Origin: Caenorhabditis elegans
Lineage: Eukaryota; Nematoda; Chromadorea; Rhabditida; Rhabditidae
Length of the DNA stretch: 64,000 nt
Reading direction: 5' to 3'
Assembly (NCBI RefSeq): GCF_000002985.6
Contig: NC_003283.11
Span: 13,330,001-13,394,000 of the forward strand
In this document: piece after piece, positions 45,801 through 56,648 of the stretch
Numbering within the stretch: the stretch's first letter is position 1
Layout of the letters: every line of letters starts with the position of its first letter
Translations under genes and position numbers: made by a program
The notes under the pieces: generated by a model
Database searches by the model: none
The model's input: only the letters and a program-made list of their open reading frames with translations
Told to the model about the DNA's origin: nothing

Positions 45801-48800
45801 AAGAAAATAGACATGAGCTGCGTAGAGTTTGCTTATCTATAAATTGCCACGACGGCGCATATTTTTAGATTTGCCGCAAAATCTAGATTTGCAATGGCAG
45901 ATTGGAGCAAAATGTTCTAAACAACTAGATAAAGTGCAGTAGCATCAGCAACCCTCTCACCCCCAGCAATAGCAGAGGCGGTCCGATTGCGCAACCTTGT
46001 CGGGTAAAACCGGTTGATCGAAAAGAAATTGTGAACGGACAAAGAGAAGAAATATAGAAGAAGAAGAAGAAGTCAGAGAGAGACGCTACAGAGATGAGAG
46101 TGTGGGATATCGAGTAATTGAATCTGACCTTTTCGAGTACTGTAGAGTAAGGTAGGCTAAGGACAGAACTACTTTGAAAACGAGTGAAAAATGGATCATG
46201 GATAGATATGAAGAGATGGTTTGAGTTTGAAGGTTTGAAAATTCGAAGACGAAAACATAATAGTTTTAAATAACCTTGAAAAGTGAATAATGTTCAGATT
46301 GAAGAATTAGATCCTGAATCGTTCATCACATTATTTTCAGCAAAACTGTTGCGATCGTTTTGCAACTTCTGAAAACTTCTGGAAACCAAGTTTGTAACAA
46401 TCCGACTAATGTTCGGCAAGAAGCTAGCGGCAAGTGTCAAGTTAACACTTAAATTATGAAAAAGATGAAGCAACAGAACACACACTGAATATGAATCTTT
46501 AAAATCCTAACACCTTGATGATCAGCATAAAATATGTTGTCCTTGTCTCTCAAAGAACGACTCTTCATCTAAAAACGAATCATGAAGCATGGGCAGACGG
46601 TGAGAGACATAGAGTGCAAGAGAATACAAGCTTCAGTTATTCTTCTATGAAATCCAGTCACTCTCTTCATCTTCCGCTCCTCTCCTTTTCATTTTGCAAA
46701 TCGTAGAGTAGCTGGGCCTGGCTGTCCAGCTAGATCACTTTGTCCCTCCACTGATCTTCACACTCTTTCAAATCCCTCTCATTTCGCGCAAGCAGCAACA
46801 GCATCACCCTCAAAAGTTGCCATCGTGAGGAAGAGGACAGTCCGGTCGTCGTCATCGAAGACGGCGTGGCGAATGAAGGAAACAGGCAGATACCAGTCAA
46901 ACGAGTTGGCACGATTCCAGGCGCAATCTTCTGCCACTTCCACCTCTACTTCTCCGTCAGAAAGGACAGGAATACACATATATATAGAGAGAAAGAGAAA
47001 CACTCTTACACCTGGACCCAAAAGCTTGTGTGCGTCCAGTTTTGGTGTAGTGGTTTGGTGGTAGATGAAGATGGAAAAAAGGAAAAAGAAGGGTGAAAAA
47101 AAGGAAAGAAAAAAGAAGTTGGTCTTCCAGTTTTACACACTCACTAACCCAACTTTTGATATAAATTTTATCATCTATCTATGTTCATTTATTCATGTTT
47201 CTATTTTTATGTTATTATTTGATTTTCACTCTTGTTTTCAGCATTTTTACACCATCGCACTTTGTACATTGCCCTATTTTTATCAGCTTTTCTTATCAGT
47301 TGGAGTTTCAACCACGATCATGGGGCTTTTCTGGGTCTTGCTCCACTTGGAGCACATGTTATCGGGGCACAGTGACGTGGAAGTACAAAAAAAGAGTGGC
47401 TGGCACCGACGCAGATTGGTTTTTGAAAAAAAAGTTCGAGTAGAAGAGGCGACACGGCCTTGATGAAGAGGTTAAAGAGGGTGAAACTAGAATTCAAATG
47501 TGTCTAACAAAGGATTTGAACGGACATAGACTTTTATGTTAGTTTTAGAATATTTTGAATTTTTCTTCTGCATTTGTGCTTCGAAACCCAGTATTAAGGG
47601 ACTGGCAATTCGCTAATTAAAAAAAGGAATATTTGAAATCTGGGCTTGCCGAAATTTCGACGAGCTCCGTAGGCTAACAGATTAACTGGACCTTCAATAA
47701 TTTTTAGGTTAAAGGCCGAAATTATAAAGAGCTAAAATTCAAAATTTAGATAAATTGTCGTATGGTTGCTAAATAATGTTGTTTTTCGGCGTGAAATCCG
47801 GTGTTTCTGGTTTGAAAGTTTGCATGTACTTTGGCAGTAAACCCGAGGCAGACATAGGTAGCCTAGAAGGCAGGCAAGCATGTAGACATTTTTGCTTGGA
47901 GGCAATTCATAGAAGTTCAGAATTGTCAAAAATTGCTTACAAAATTCCGAAAAATTTGCAAAAAAGTTACTGATGATGTTACTGTGTATGTGAATGTTTC
48001 TGATGGACGTGTGATCAAACTGGTTATGGAATTTAAAATATACTCTCACTCCTCTCTGTCTTAAGACATAGTTGTATTTGTGTGTGTAATGTCTCTTCTC
48101 GCATACTCTCGAGAACTGAAAGACAAAAACGGCAGTATCTTTTTGTGATAATAATACCGTGAATTGCGAATTCGAAAAGACTTTCAAGTTCAATACATAT
48201 CTAGGTACAAACACACAAGGCATTTAAACTGGAACAGGTTATCATTCCTATCAACACTGACTAAATACTTATTGGTTTCTTATTTTCTCTTGTAAATAGA
48301 GAAAAAGACAAGGTAATCAGAGGTAGAAACGTCTCTTCCGATCTACTTACAACTACAATGGGTAAAGGACAATGGCATAAGCGTAAAGTGAATCGAAACC
48401 GGACATAACATGGGTGGAAGCTACCGAAAAAAGAATAAGAAGCAGAAGCAGAAGCTTCTCCAGATGTCCTAAATGGCAGTGAAACCGGACCGATTGGTGG
48501 GGAATGGCATCGGGAGAAAGAGTATCTAATGATGAGCCTACTGGTCCTCTGTGGTAAAAGAGACCTTGAAAACGGAAGGCAAGGACACCTGTCCTCTCTC
48601 AAAAAATCTTTGCACTCTTTTAACTGGTTTGGTTTGAATACTACTAATTATTAGGCGGTGGATGAGCCGGAAAATGTGAACAAACGGCACGATGAAATGA
48701 CATTGGAAGTTCAGAATAAAAAAGCATCAGAAGGACGCTGTTCATTGCAAAAAAACTAACAAATACAAGGACACGGAATGACACCTGTTCGAATAGCATT

Positions 48801-50035
48801 TGAAATTATTTACATAAAAATATGAAGAGAACATGTCAATTTTCAGATGATAGTTGTGTGCTAGGAGCAAACTGGAACGGAAAACATGTGAATTTGTAGT
48901 TTGGAGAGAAAAAATACGGTGGGAACTAGAGAATTTTGGAAGAAAACGGAACAAAATTGCCATTTTTTCTTAGTTTTTCATAAGGGTTCGTAATAGGCAG
49001 CGCTCATTTGCATTACCCTTGAATGTAGAAAAATTTAAAAAGTGAATCGAAGGGCTCATAAATATTAGAGCCATTTGTTCAGGATAATAAAATTAAGCAC
49101 ATAAATTTATGGATATAAATTGAGAGTTGGTAGTTTCTAAGTTTTACACCACAATCTGAGGTTTCCTTTGCAGATAACTAGATTCCTAAACAAATCTGAG
49201 TGACTTGTGAAGTATATATGTACAATTAAGTTTTGCTACCAGAGGAGATTTGGAACAAGAATGAAGGATCAATATGAACATGTTATAATTGAATTCTCAC
49301 GAAACAATGTTAACGTTATTTCAGTTTATCACAGGGTTCCATCTTCTTGAATAAAATATGAAAAACTTCCAAAATCGGTTTTGTACGCTGGGAAAGTTTC
49401 AATTCTTGTGTGAGCTGTCGATTAGTTTCGGATTTTCGACTGAAGATCTTGAAGTACAGAAAACATTTAATTCAGTTTTCTTGGATATATGAAATAGAGA
49501 CTTTACACATTCTGTGGAACCATTAGATTCACAAAAAAATTGCTCGAATTTTTCTTCCGAAAATTGTTCTCAACTTCGATCTCTTAAAATGAAAGTTCAC
49601 ATTTTTTAAGAAAGATCCTCAGACAACACGATAATTATTCCATTCTCATCATATCAAGTTTCAGTTTGAATTCAAAGGTTCAAAAAATCTGGCGATGACA
49701 ATAAAAATCAAAGGACATTTCTGAAAATATAAGAGCATACTCTATCATTGAAAAAGAGAGATACACACATATTTTCAGTAATCGGATCGGACCGGTTTGA
49801 CCCGGGTGACATTTTGAATTTACATTGTCAATTATTTCATCTCTCTTTTTAAATGGAATATCAATGAGCTGGAGTTTTAAAAATCACTGCTAGCAAAATA
49901 AATTTAAAAGATTTTGTGGAAAATTTGTAGAAGAGGCGTCGCACGAGGAATAGTATTATTTTTTCAGGTTCTTGTTTCGAAATCAGAATTCAGGTTTTCA
50001 GGTCGTCCCTCGACCACTGTAATTGCTGTACTTAC
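42899..50035. other. Large upstream/intronic region of IRF2BP-like gene
   Basis: About 7 kb with no coding exon I can support. It includes a CT tract (44691-44750), GAA-rich stretches (about 46058-46075), and short chance open frames on both strands. It is either the promoter of the IRF2BP-like gene or its long 5' intron if the exon at 50036-50198 belongs to it. Confidence 0.4.
44691..44750. repeat. CT/GA microsatellite
   Basis: Sixty bases of almost pure pyrimidine, CT dinucleotides interrupted by CCC and CCTCCC, on the plus strand. It is a simple repeat without coding meaning. Confidence 0.9.
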
Positions 50036-50198
50036 CGATGGTGTGATCCACTGAAACAGGCTCATTCCAGTTGAGAACTTGTACACAGACGATGCCGCTG
50101 TTGATATATTCGGATGGAGATGTTGACGATGTTGCCACGTTGATGTCGTGTCGACCCCGATCGTCAGTCGGCATCGGGGTTGAGTTTGATTCGGCCAT
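50036..50198 (-). CDS. Orphan 5' coding exon, possible distal exon of IRF2BP-like gene
   Basis: A minus-strand frame starts MAESNSTPMPTDDRGRHDIN at 50198 and ends NWNEPVSVDHTI at a strong donor (CATCG|GTAAGT), in phase 1. It has higher GC and a protein-like composition. I could not find an acceptor in the right phase directly before the exon starting at 42898, so the link to the IRF2BP-like gene is unproven. It might be the 5' exon of a longer isoform with an intermediate exon, or of a gene I cannot trace. Confidence 0.4.
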
Positions 50199-51107
50199 AT
50201 CGACGACGATGATGGAGAAACTGGTTCTCGAGGACAGATCAGTCTCTCCTCTCTTCAACTTTAACTTCTGCCGGTCGCGTTTCGCCCAAAAAAGTTGCGA
50301 AACTAATTAATACTGTGTATGTCAGAGGTACGTGCCCCATACACACATACATCCACACGCCATATACTCGAGGTCAAAACCCGCGGAACTGAATTTGGAA
50401 ACCGGTTGGTGCGGGAATGGTGCGCACGCGGTTTTTGATCTACCCGATAGGTTGCGGTTATCTGGTAAGAGGGAGTGATTTTGGAATGTTACCTTTTCAA
50501 AAAGTCGTTTCCATCAAACAACATCGTGATATATAATTGGGACTTTGAACATGTTATTGAAGGAATGCAATTTAGTATATGGAGAATGAATATAATTTGT
50601 TGAAAATATTTCACAGTACTAATAAGGAACTATAGTAAGCAGCTTTCTTTGTTAGTTATCGTGCAAATTAAAAATATTTTAGTTTATAATCGTCGACTCA
50701 CTCTCCTATTGGAGCTACCGCTCCACTTTTGCTCGAAAACCTCGGGTAATAAATTTGCAAAGAAAATCAAAAACTTGAGATGTGTTTATTTTGGATTTCA
50801 TAAAAGTCTTACAGGCCCATCTTTGAACCAAGTTTTCAGCTTCTGGGCATACGCTTCGATAAATTGGAGCAAGATGGACAAAATTAGAGAATTTTTTACT
50901 TTTACCAAAAAGAAAAATAACTTTCCCAAAAAAGATTGATTGACAAAAATATTAGTATTTTATTCAGAATTCATCCGTTCAAAAAATATTTAAAAATCCA
51001 AATTACATTTCCCAACTTTTGTCATTAAAAATTTGAATCGGCTCTCAAAAATAATTTCATTTTTACCTACTTTTCCACTTTGTTCATGAATTTCTGGAAG
51101 ATCAAAT
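50199..51107. other. Intergenic region upstream of cathepsin Z
   Basis: About 900 bp between a minus-strand orphan exon and the plus-strand cathepsin Z gene. It begins GC-richer (CGGTCGCGTTTCGCCC near 50271), and later is AT-rich. No gene is supported; it probably contains promoters of both. Confidence 0.35.
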
Positions 51108-52992
51108 ATGGTGGAAGGTCTCTTCAACTGCAGTACTATTAACAATCTTATCAGTGCTCTCACCATCAGCGCCAGTGATGACAGAGATAAGAAAATTTGC
51201 TTGGCTCGATTCAGCTTGTCTTGTCTATTTTTCTTCTCCTACTCAATCGGTGGCTGGTGAAAAATGAATTTGAAATTGATTGGATTCTTGTTTGTTATAG
51301 GAACATGTCAGGTAAAAGAGTAAAATACTTTTTGGATCTAATTGTAAAATTATTGGTTTCAGGCCAACTTGTTCAATCTTCCACGTGCTGCCATTCGTCT
51401 CACCAGAGAATTTACTGGAATGGACAAGCTCCCAGCTCCAGAAGAACTCGGAGGTGAAGAATATGATATGAAGATTGAGGTCAACAATGTCGTTGAAGAG
51501 ATGGTTGATGATATGGAAGATAGTAGTGAGGAAGATACCCCATTGGCACGAGTTGTTAATGACGATGATTTATTGTACAAAAAGGTAGGTATATCACTGG
51601 AATAATTTTTAGTAAAAATCAATTTTGACAGGGTTTTCATCTCGATTCCCCATTTGAACTGAACAAAAAGGTAAATAAGCCTGTTGTGAGATATCCAAAT
51701 ATAGCTAAAAACAACCAAAAAATTAGAGAAGAAATTGTTTATCCAGCGGATTTTGATGAACACGTTGTCGAAATTTTGGACTCGAGAAAAGAGAGAAAAA
51801 TCGACTTGTCGCCAATGATCAAGGCCAAGCTGGAAAAGGGATATTATGAGGTTAGCAATGTGAACTTTAAATGTAACCACACATGCGTTTTCAGCCTAAT
51901 GATGAAGCTCTTGTGGATATGAGCTCAGAGTCAGAAGAGTCTTCAGAAGAATGGGAAGAAGCTCGTCCATACCTCAAATGTGGATGTTTGAAGAAATCTG
52001 GAAAAGTTTTCGAATCAAAGACTGCACCAAGAGAATGGGAATCTAGTAGCTTCAAGTCAAACGACCTTCCAACTGGTTGGGACTGGAGAAATGTTAGTGG
52101 AGTCAACTATTGCTCTCCAACAAGAAACCAACATATTCCAGTCTATTGTGGATCTTGCTGGGTGTTCGGAACAACTGGTGAGATAAAATAGGTGTCTTCG
52201 TGAAGTAGTTTTCATATTATTTCAGGAGCTCTCAACGATCGTTTCAACGTTGCTCGCAAGGGAAGATGGCCAATGACTCAATTGTCGCCACAGGAAATTA
52301 TTGACTGCAATGGAAAGGGAAATTGTCAAGGTGGAGAAATCGGAAATGTGCTAGAGCACGCTAAGATCCAAGGACTTGTGGAGGAAGGATGCAATGTCTA
52401 CAGAGCCACAAATGGAGGTGAGAAATTTTAGTTGGATGTAGATGTAGACATTAATCTTGGCAGTTTTATTTTTTTTTATTTTTTCAAAAAAGTTGTTTTA
52501 ATTTTTCATTCTAACAATGCTCAAATAAATAAAACAATATTTGAAATTCCAGAATGTAACCCATACCATCGCTGTGGATCTTGCTGGCCAAACGAGTGCT
52601 TCTCCCTTACCAACTACACTCGTTATTACGTTAAGGATTACGGACAGGTCCAGGGACGTGACAAAATCATGTCTGAAATCAAGAAAGGAGGACCAATTGC
52701 ATGTGCCATTGGAGCAACAAAGAAATTCGAGTATGAATATGTGAAAGGAGTCTACTCAGAGAAGAGTGATCTCGAATCCAATCATATCATTTCACTCACT
52801 GGATGGGGAGTTGATGAGAACGGAGTTGAGTACTGGATCGCCAGAAACAGTTGGGGAGAAGCTTGGGGAGAGCTCGGATGGTTCCGTGTGGTCACTTCAA
52901 AGTTCAAGGATGGACAAGGAGATCAGTACAATATGGGAATTGAACGTGATTGTTATTATGCGGATGTTGATGTTTCCAACTTGACTTTCTGA
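51108..52992 (+). CDS. cpz-2: Cathepsin Z/X-like cysteine protease
   Basis: C1A carboxypeptidase-type cysteine protease (cathepsin Z/X), secreted or lysosomal. Firm exons: 51363-51584, 51632-51850, 51895-52177, 52226-52417 and 52553-52992 (451 residues). The mature part starts [17 protein letters not shown]. The cathepsin X mini-loop and active site read [19 protein letters not shown]; His is in [12 protein letters not shown] and Asn in [11 protein letters not shown], so the triad is intact. The propeptide is long and acidic ([29 protein letters not shown]), compared with the about 40-residue propeptide of human cathepsin Z; the cysteine motif [11 protein letters not shown] precedes the mature part. 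The N-terminus is uncertain: ATG at 51108 or 51178, via an 11-nt exon (51301-51311), both keep frame; the first gives the better hydrophobic segment ([12 protein letters not shown]). The symbol rests on recall of the gene order. Confidence 0.88.
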
Positions 52993-53121
52993 GTGGATAG
53001 GAAGATCAATGATCAGATGAAAAATAAATGATATTTATTAGTTTGTTCTGATGACTTGAATAAATTGTTCTGTTGGTTGGGATAGTATTAAAAAATTGAA
53101 AAATAATATACAAAATTGAAT

Positions 53122-55848
53122 TTATGCAATTGTGCATGTTGCCGAATGATTCTGATTTGCTTTCGGGTGTCCGTCATGCTTAACAGTTTGTGCATTTTCA
53201 ATGAAAATCTCTAATTCTTCATAACCCTCGATGCTGTTCACGTTGACATCTGAAAATCACAAATGATTATTTCACTTATTCGTACAACTACAACCGCACC
53301 TCTTTCATGATCTGTAATCTCCCAAATGCTCTTTTTCAAGCTTCTCATCAAAAAATATGTCTCCACATCTCCTCGTCCTTTTACATTTATTCTACCTCGA
53401 GGACTAAATTCAAATCTTCCAGTTTCCATGGCTTTTGAATACGTCCAGCTACTACATTGTATCTTACCAGCAACACCGAGAGATTCCATTTGAGACGCTA
53501 AAGTTACAGTCTCTCCGAATAGACAATAACGTGGCATTTTAGTGCCAACTACTCCGGCAATAATAGTTCCAGAATGAAGTCCAATTCGAAGCAGAAACGG
53601 GGTCTTGTTTACAGGGTCCATCACAGAACGGGCTTCCCACATCATTCCCAACGCGACATGGCACATATTTTCTGCATGCTCTGAAGTATAGTCAGGTATT
53701 CCAGAGACAGTCATGTAACTGTCTGAAACGGTTTCAACTTTGTAAACACCACGAAGAACCACAATTCTGTCGAGTTTGAAGAAAACTTCGTTGAGAAGCT
53801 TCACTATGTTCTTAGGCTGGCACACTGGAATGATTTGTTGAAAAGCAGGAAGATCGCAAAACATGACCGTTGCTTCATACTCGCATGGCTCAAGGTGCTC
53901 GCCACTCAATAATTGTTTTGCAATCTTTCTTGGAAGCATGTCTTTGAGTATGGAATCTGTTTTCTGACGTTCTACTTCAAGTTCATGAGTCATCGTTTCA
54001 AGTTGCTCGTTGTTAGCCTCCAATTGCAAGCTAGAAAATTAAAATAAGGACTATCAATATGCTTTCAAATTTAAAGGAGAACTCACTTTACTTCTACATC
54101 TGAAAGTCTTTGTTGATTGAGAAGTATCAAATCTCGTGTGGCATCGTGTAGTGGCATCGCTGTGAGACGCATTCCAAACTGCATCAGTTCATTGATAGAT
54201 GTAACATATGGAGAGCAGAGATAAATTATATGTTTTTTCGTTGATAACATCATCATCTGACCCTTCAATTTCAAATGACATCCCTGTGTAAGTTCATTTG
54301 ATTCTACTTCTTCTTCCATTGCTTCTCTATTAAAGAATTATTTGTACGAAAACAAAAAGCACATTAACTTACACTTCTTGTTCTCTTTCTTCTTTAGTCA
54401 TCGCATTCATATGTTTCTTTCTTAAAGGTGACGTTTTCACTTGAAGTACAAAAACAGCATTGATAAAATTGCAAATGTTTTCGAAATCCAACGGAATTTG
54501 AGGTCGATTTATTTCGAAAATTCTCAAAATCGGAGTTCCAGGTTGCAGAAGTTCATTTGGAATGTGATTGCTATAAATGTTATAGATATCAAAATTAAAA
54601 CTTGCTCAATTACTAACTAAAGTTCATCTCCACATTGTACCAGACGGCAAGATTCGTCAAGAACAAAGTGATATGGAAGAGCCCTTGAAAAATCTTGAAG
54701 TGACACTTTTAAGTTATCGTCAATGATTTCACCAAAATCAGGTTCTACTGAAGTAAGAGCACTCGTGGTTGAAGTATCAGAGTCACGACGAGGCTCTTCC
54801 ACATTCTGAAATAATTTTTTTATGGTTTATTTATAAACATTACAAAGAGTGGACAAACAAAGTTGGTTAGAGATCCTTTACCGAGATTTGGTTCAGTGAG
54901 TAAGTTTTTACCTTTATGAGAAAAATGACGTGTTCTTCAACTCTTTCTCCATTATTCATATGAACACTCCTCTGAGTTCTTCCTTGAACCACAAGACTGA
55001 TATCTAAGTTGAATACCAATTTAGCAACTTCCTTAACAACCCCCTTCACAATATGATAAAGTCCAGGGCGACCAGTGAAATAATGAAGCATCAATGTTCC
55101 ATCTGGGTTCTCCTCACAGCGAAATGATGGTCCTCGAAGATTTGCTTTATAGACAACATGGTCAATGAAATAGTGAAGACTGTCAAGATTATCCAGGAAT
55201 CCTTTCAGATTTGGACTCATACTTCGGACCAATTCATCCCATCCAATCTCCATGGAATATGTTATCAAAAATCCTCCATACATCTCCCAAATTTGATCTT
55301 TTGTCACTTCTGAAAATATCGATATTCGAAATTCAATTTTGATGTACGAAACATACTCAAGACGATTGAAACACTGTCCACAAGAACATACGTGTCTGTA
55401 TCCGAATAATAATGGTTGACAATATTTTCTTTCCCGTTTTCAAATCCAGATCGCTCACTGGAAATGTTTTATTCATTGTAAAACCATGATTTTAATTGTA
55501 ATTGAAGTATTGAAACTCGAAAAAGTATATAGTAATCAAATAATTTTTATCTTGAAACTTTTGAAACTCACAGAACTTGCAACCACACATCTTCACCATA
55601 TTTTCGAATAACAAGTTGTCGAATACTTTCATGAATGAAACCAAACTGAAACAAGTTATGAAAGTAATAATTTCTTTAACAGAAGAACACTTTCGCCAAT
55701 TATTGAATTCTATAAAATATAGTGCGGAATTAATTTCCGCTTTAGAATATTCTAAGTTTTAAACGGACGAATTCTACACATAAACTCAAATTAAATACGG
55801 GATATTGAAAGGACTGTTTTCTTTTCAATTTTATTAGAATCTTACCAT
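53122..55848 (-). CDS. gcy-34: Atypical soluble guanylate cyclase
   Basis: Haem-containing guanylate cyclase, about 686 residues, making cGMP in oxygen-sensing neurons in related worm proteins. Exons: 55846-55848 (ATG only), 55572-55645, 55357-55457, 54912-55309, 54618-54805, 54373-54570, 54087-54326, 53300-54030 and 53122-53249. The H-NOX domain begins [18 protein letters not shown]; the proximal His is in [10 protein letters not shown], and the YxSxR motif is YFTGR. A PAS-like associated domain ([20 protein letters not shown]) and a coiled coil ([18 protein letters not shown]) precede the cyclase domain ([20 protein letters not shown] onward). Metal-binding Asp residues are present ([16 protein letters not shown]). 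The catalytic Asn and Arg of the NLxSR motif are Thr and Gln (VTLASQMES), so it probably works only as a heterodimer. A TCGCGTG site lies 80 bp upstream. It is tail to tail with the protease gene, 129 bp apart. Confidence 0.9.
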
Positions 55849-56648
55849 TTTGAGAAGTTTTTTGAACAGCTGCAGAGAGGAATCTACTCTCGTGAAATGA
55901 AATGAATCTATCAAACATTAAATGAAATCGCGTGCCTACCAAATTATGAATATTCTAGTTGCTGTGAAGACCCCGTATCGTGAATTGTTCATGATACTAC
56001 CACGATACTGGGCGGTCATATGTTCGACTTTCTATTCCTTGTAAACAAATTCAAACATTTTTTTGAGAAAATTGTTCATCTTAAAATGAGAATAAAAGTC
56101 TTTTCATAAAATGATGGCAAATCAATAGAAAAATTGTTTCCTATTTTGTGGATAAGGATGTTGGCAAAAATTATATATTTAGAGTAGCACCTGAGTAGAT
56201 AAAAAGTAGAAATTTGAAGAGGAAAGAAAGAATAAAGGGAACAAGGAAATAAGCCGGGAGAAAACAAGAGGATTTTGTGAAATGTGTGTGGACCTAGCGA
56301 GAGATACAAACAATTGGTAATGGTAGGGGGTTTTCTAAACATAAAAATCTCTGAGAAGCTAACTAGACGGTTTGTTGCTAATCACAAAACATGGCACTGG
56401 TCATCGTTGGGGGAGAGAAAGATTAGAGCAAGAAATGAACAGAAGAGATGAAAGATGACGTGGCAAAAGAAACGTCATGAGCATACGGAGTTGAAACGTG
56501 GAATGAGATATGTTGATGGACCGAGACAAAATCGTTGCCTTTGTCAAAATGTATCAGAATACGATGACAGATTGAATAGTTGATAAAACGGAAAGTTAAA
56601 AATTGAGCATTTTAGATGAAAACCTTTAATAGAAATTTTAGAGAATAT
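55849..56648. promoter_or_regulatory. gcy-34 promoter and zinc-finger gene 3' region
   Basis: Eight hundred bases between the cyclase start and the stop of the next minus-strand gene. It contains an AHR-type core site (TCGCGTG) at 55928-55934. The remainder is AT-rich without other recognised elements. Confidence 0.4.
55928..55934. promoter_or_regulatory. AHR-1/AHA-1-type binding site (TNGCGTG)
   Basis: TCGCGTG, a perfect match to the aryl hydrocarbon receptor core TNGCGTG, sits 80 bp 5' of the cyclase start codon. In C. elegans, AHR-1 is reported to control soluble guanylate cyclase genes in URX-type neurons, so the position is suggestive. A 7-bp match can also be chance. Confidence 0.45.

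Noticed and set aside
47065..47463. Open frame of 132 codons with Lys-rich start in the IRF2BP-like upstream region
   Set aside because: The Lys/Glu-rich start derives from AAG/GAA-rich simple sequence and the rest shows no domain or conserved splice structure.
47820..47890. GGCAGGCAAGC-type sequence resembling a dispersed repeat
   Set aside because: Too short and irregular to define as a repeat family from one window.
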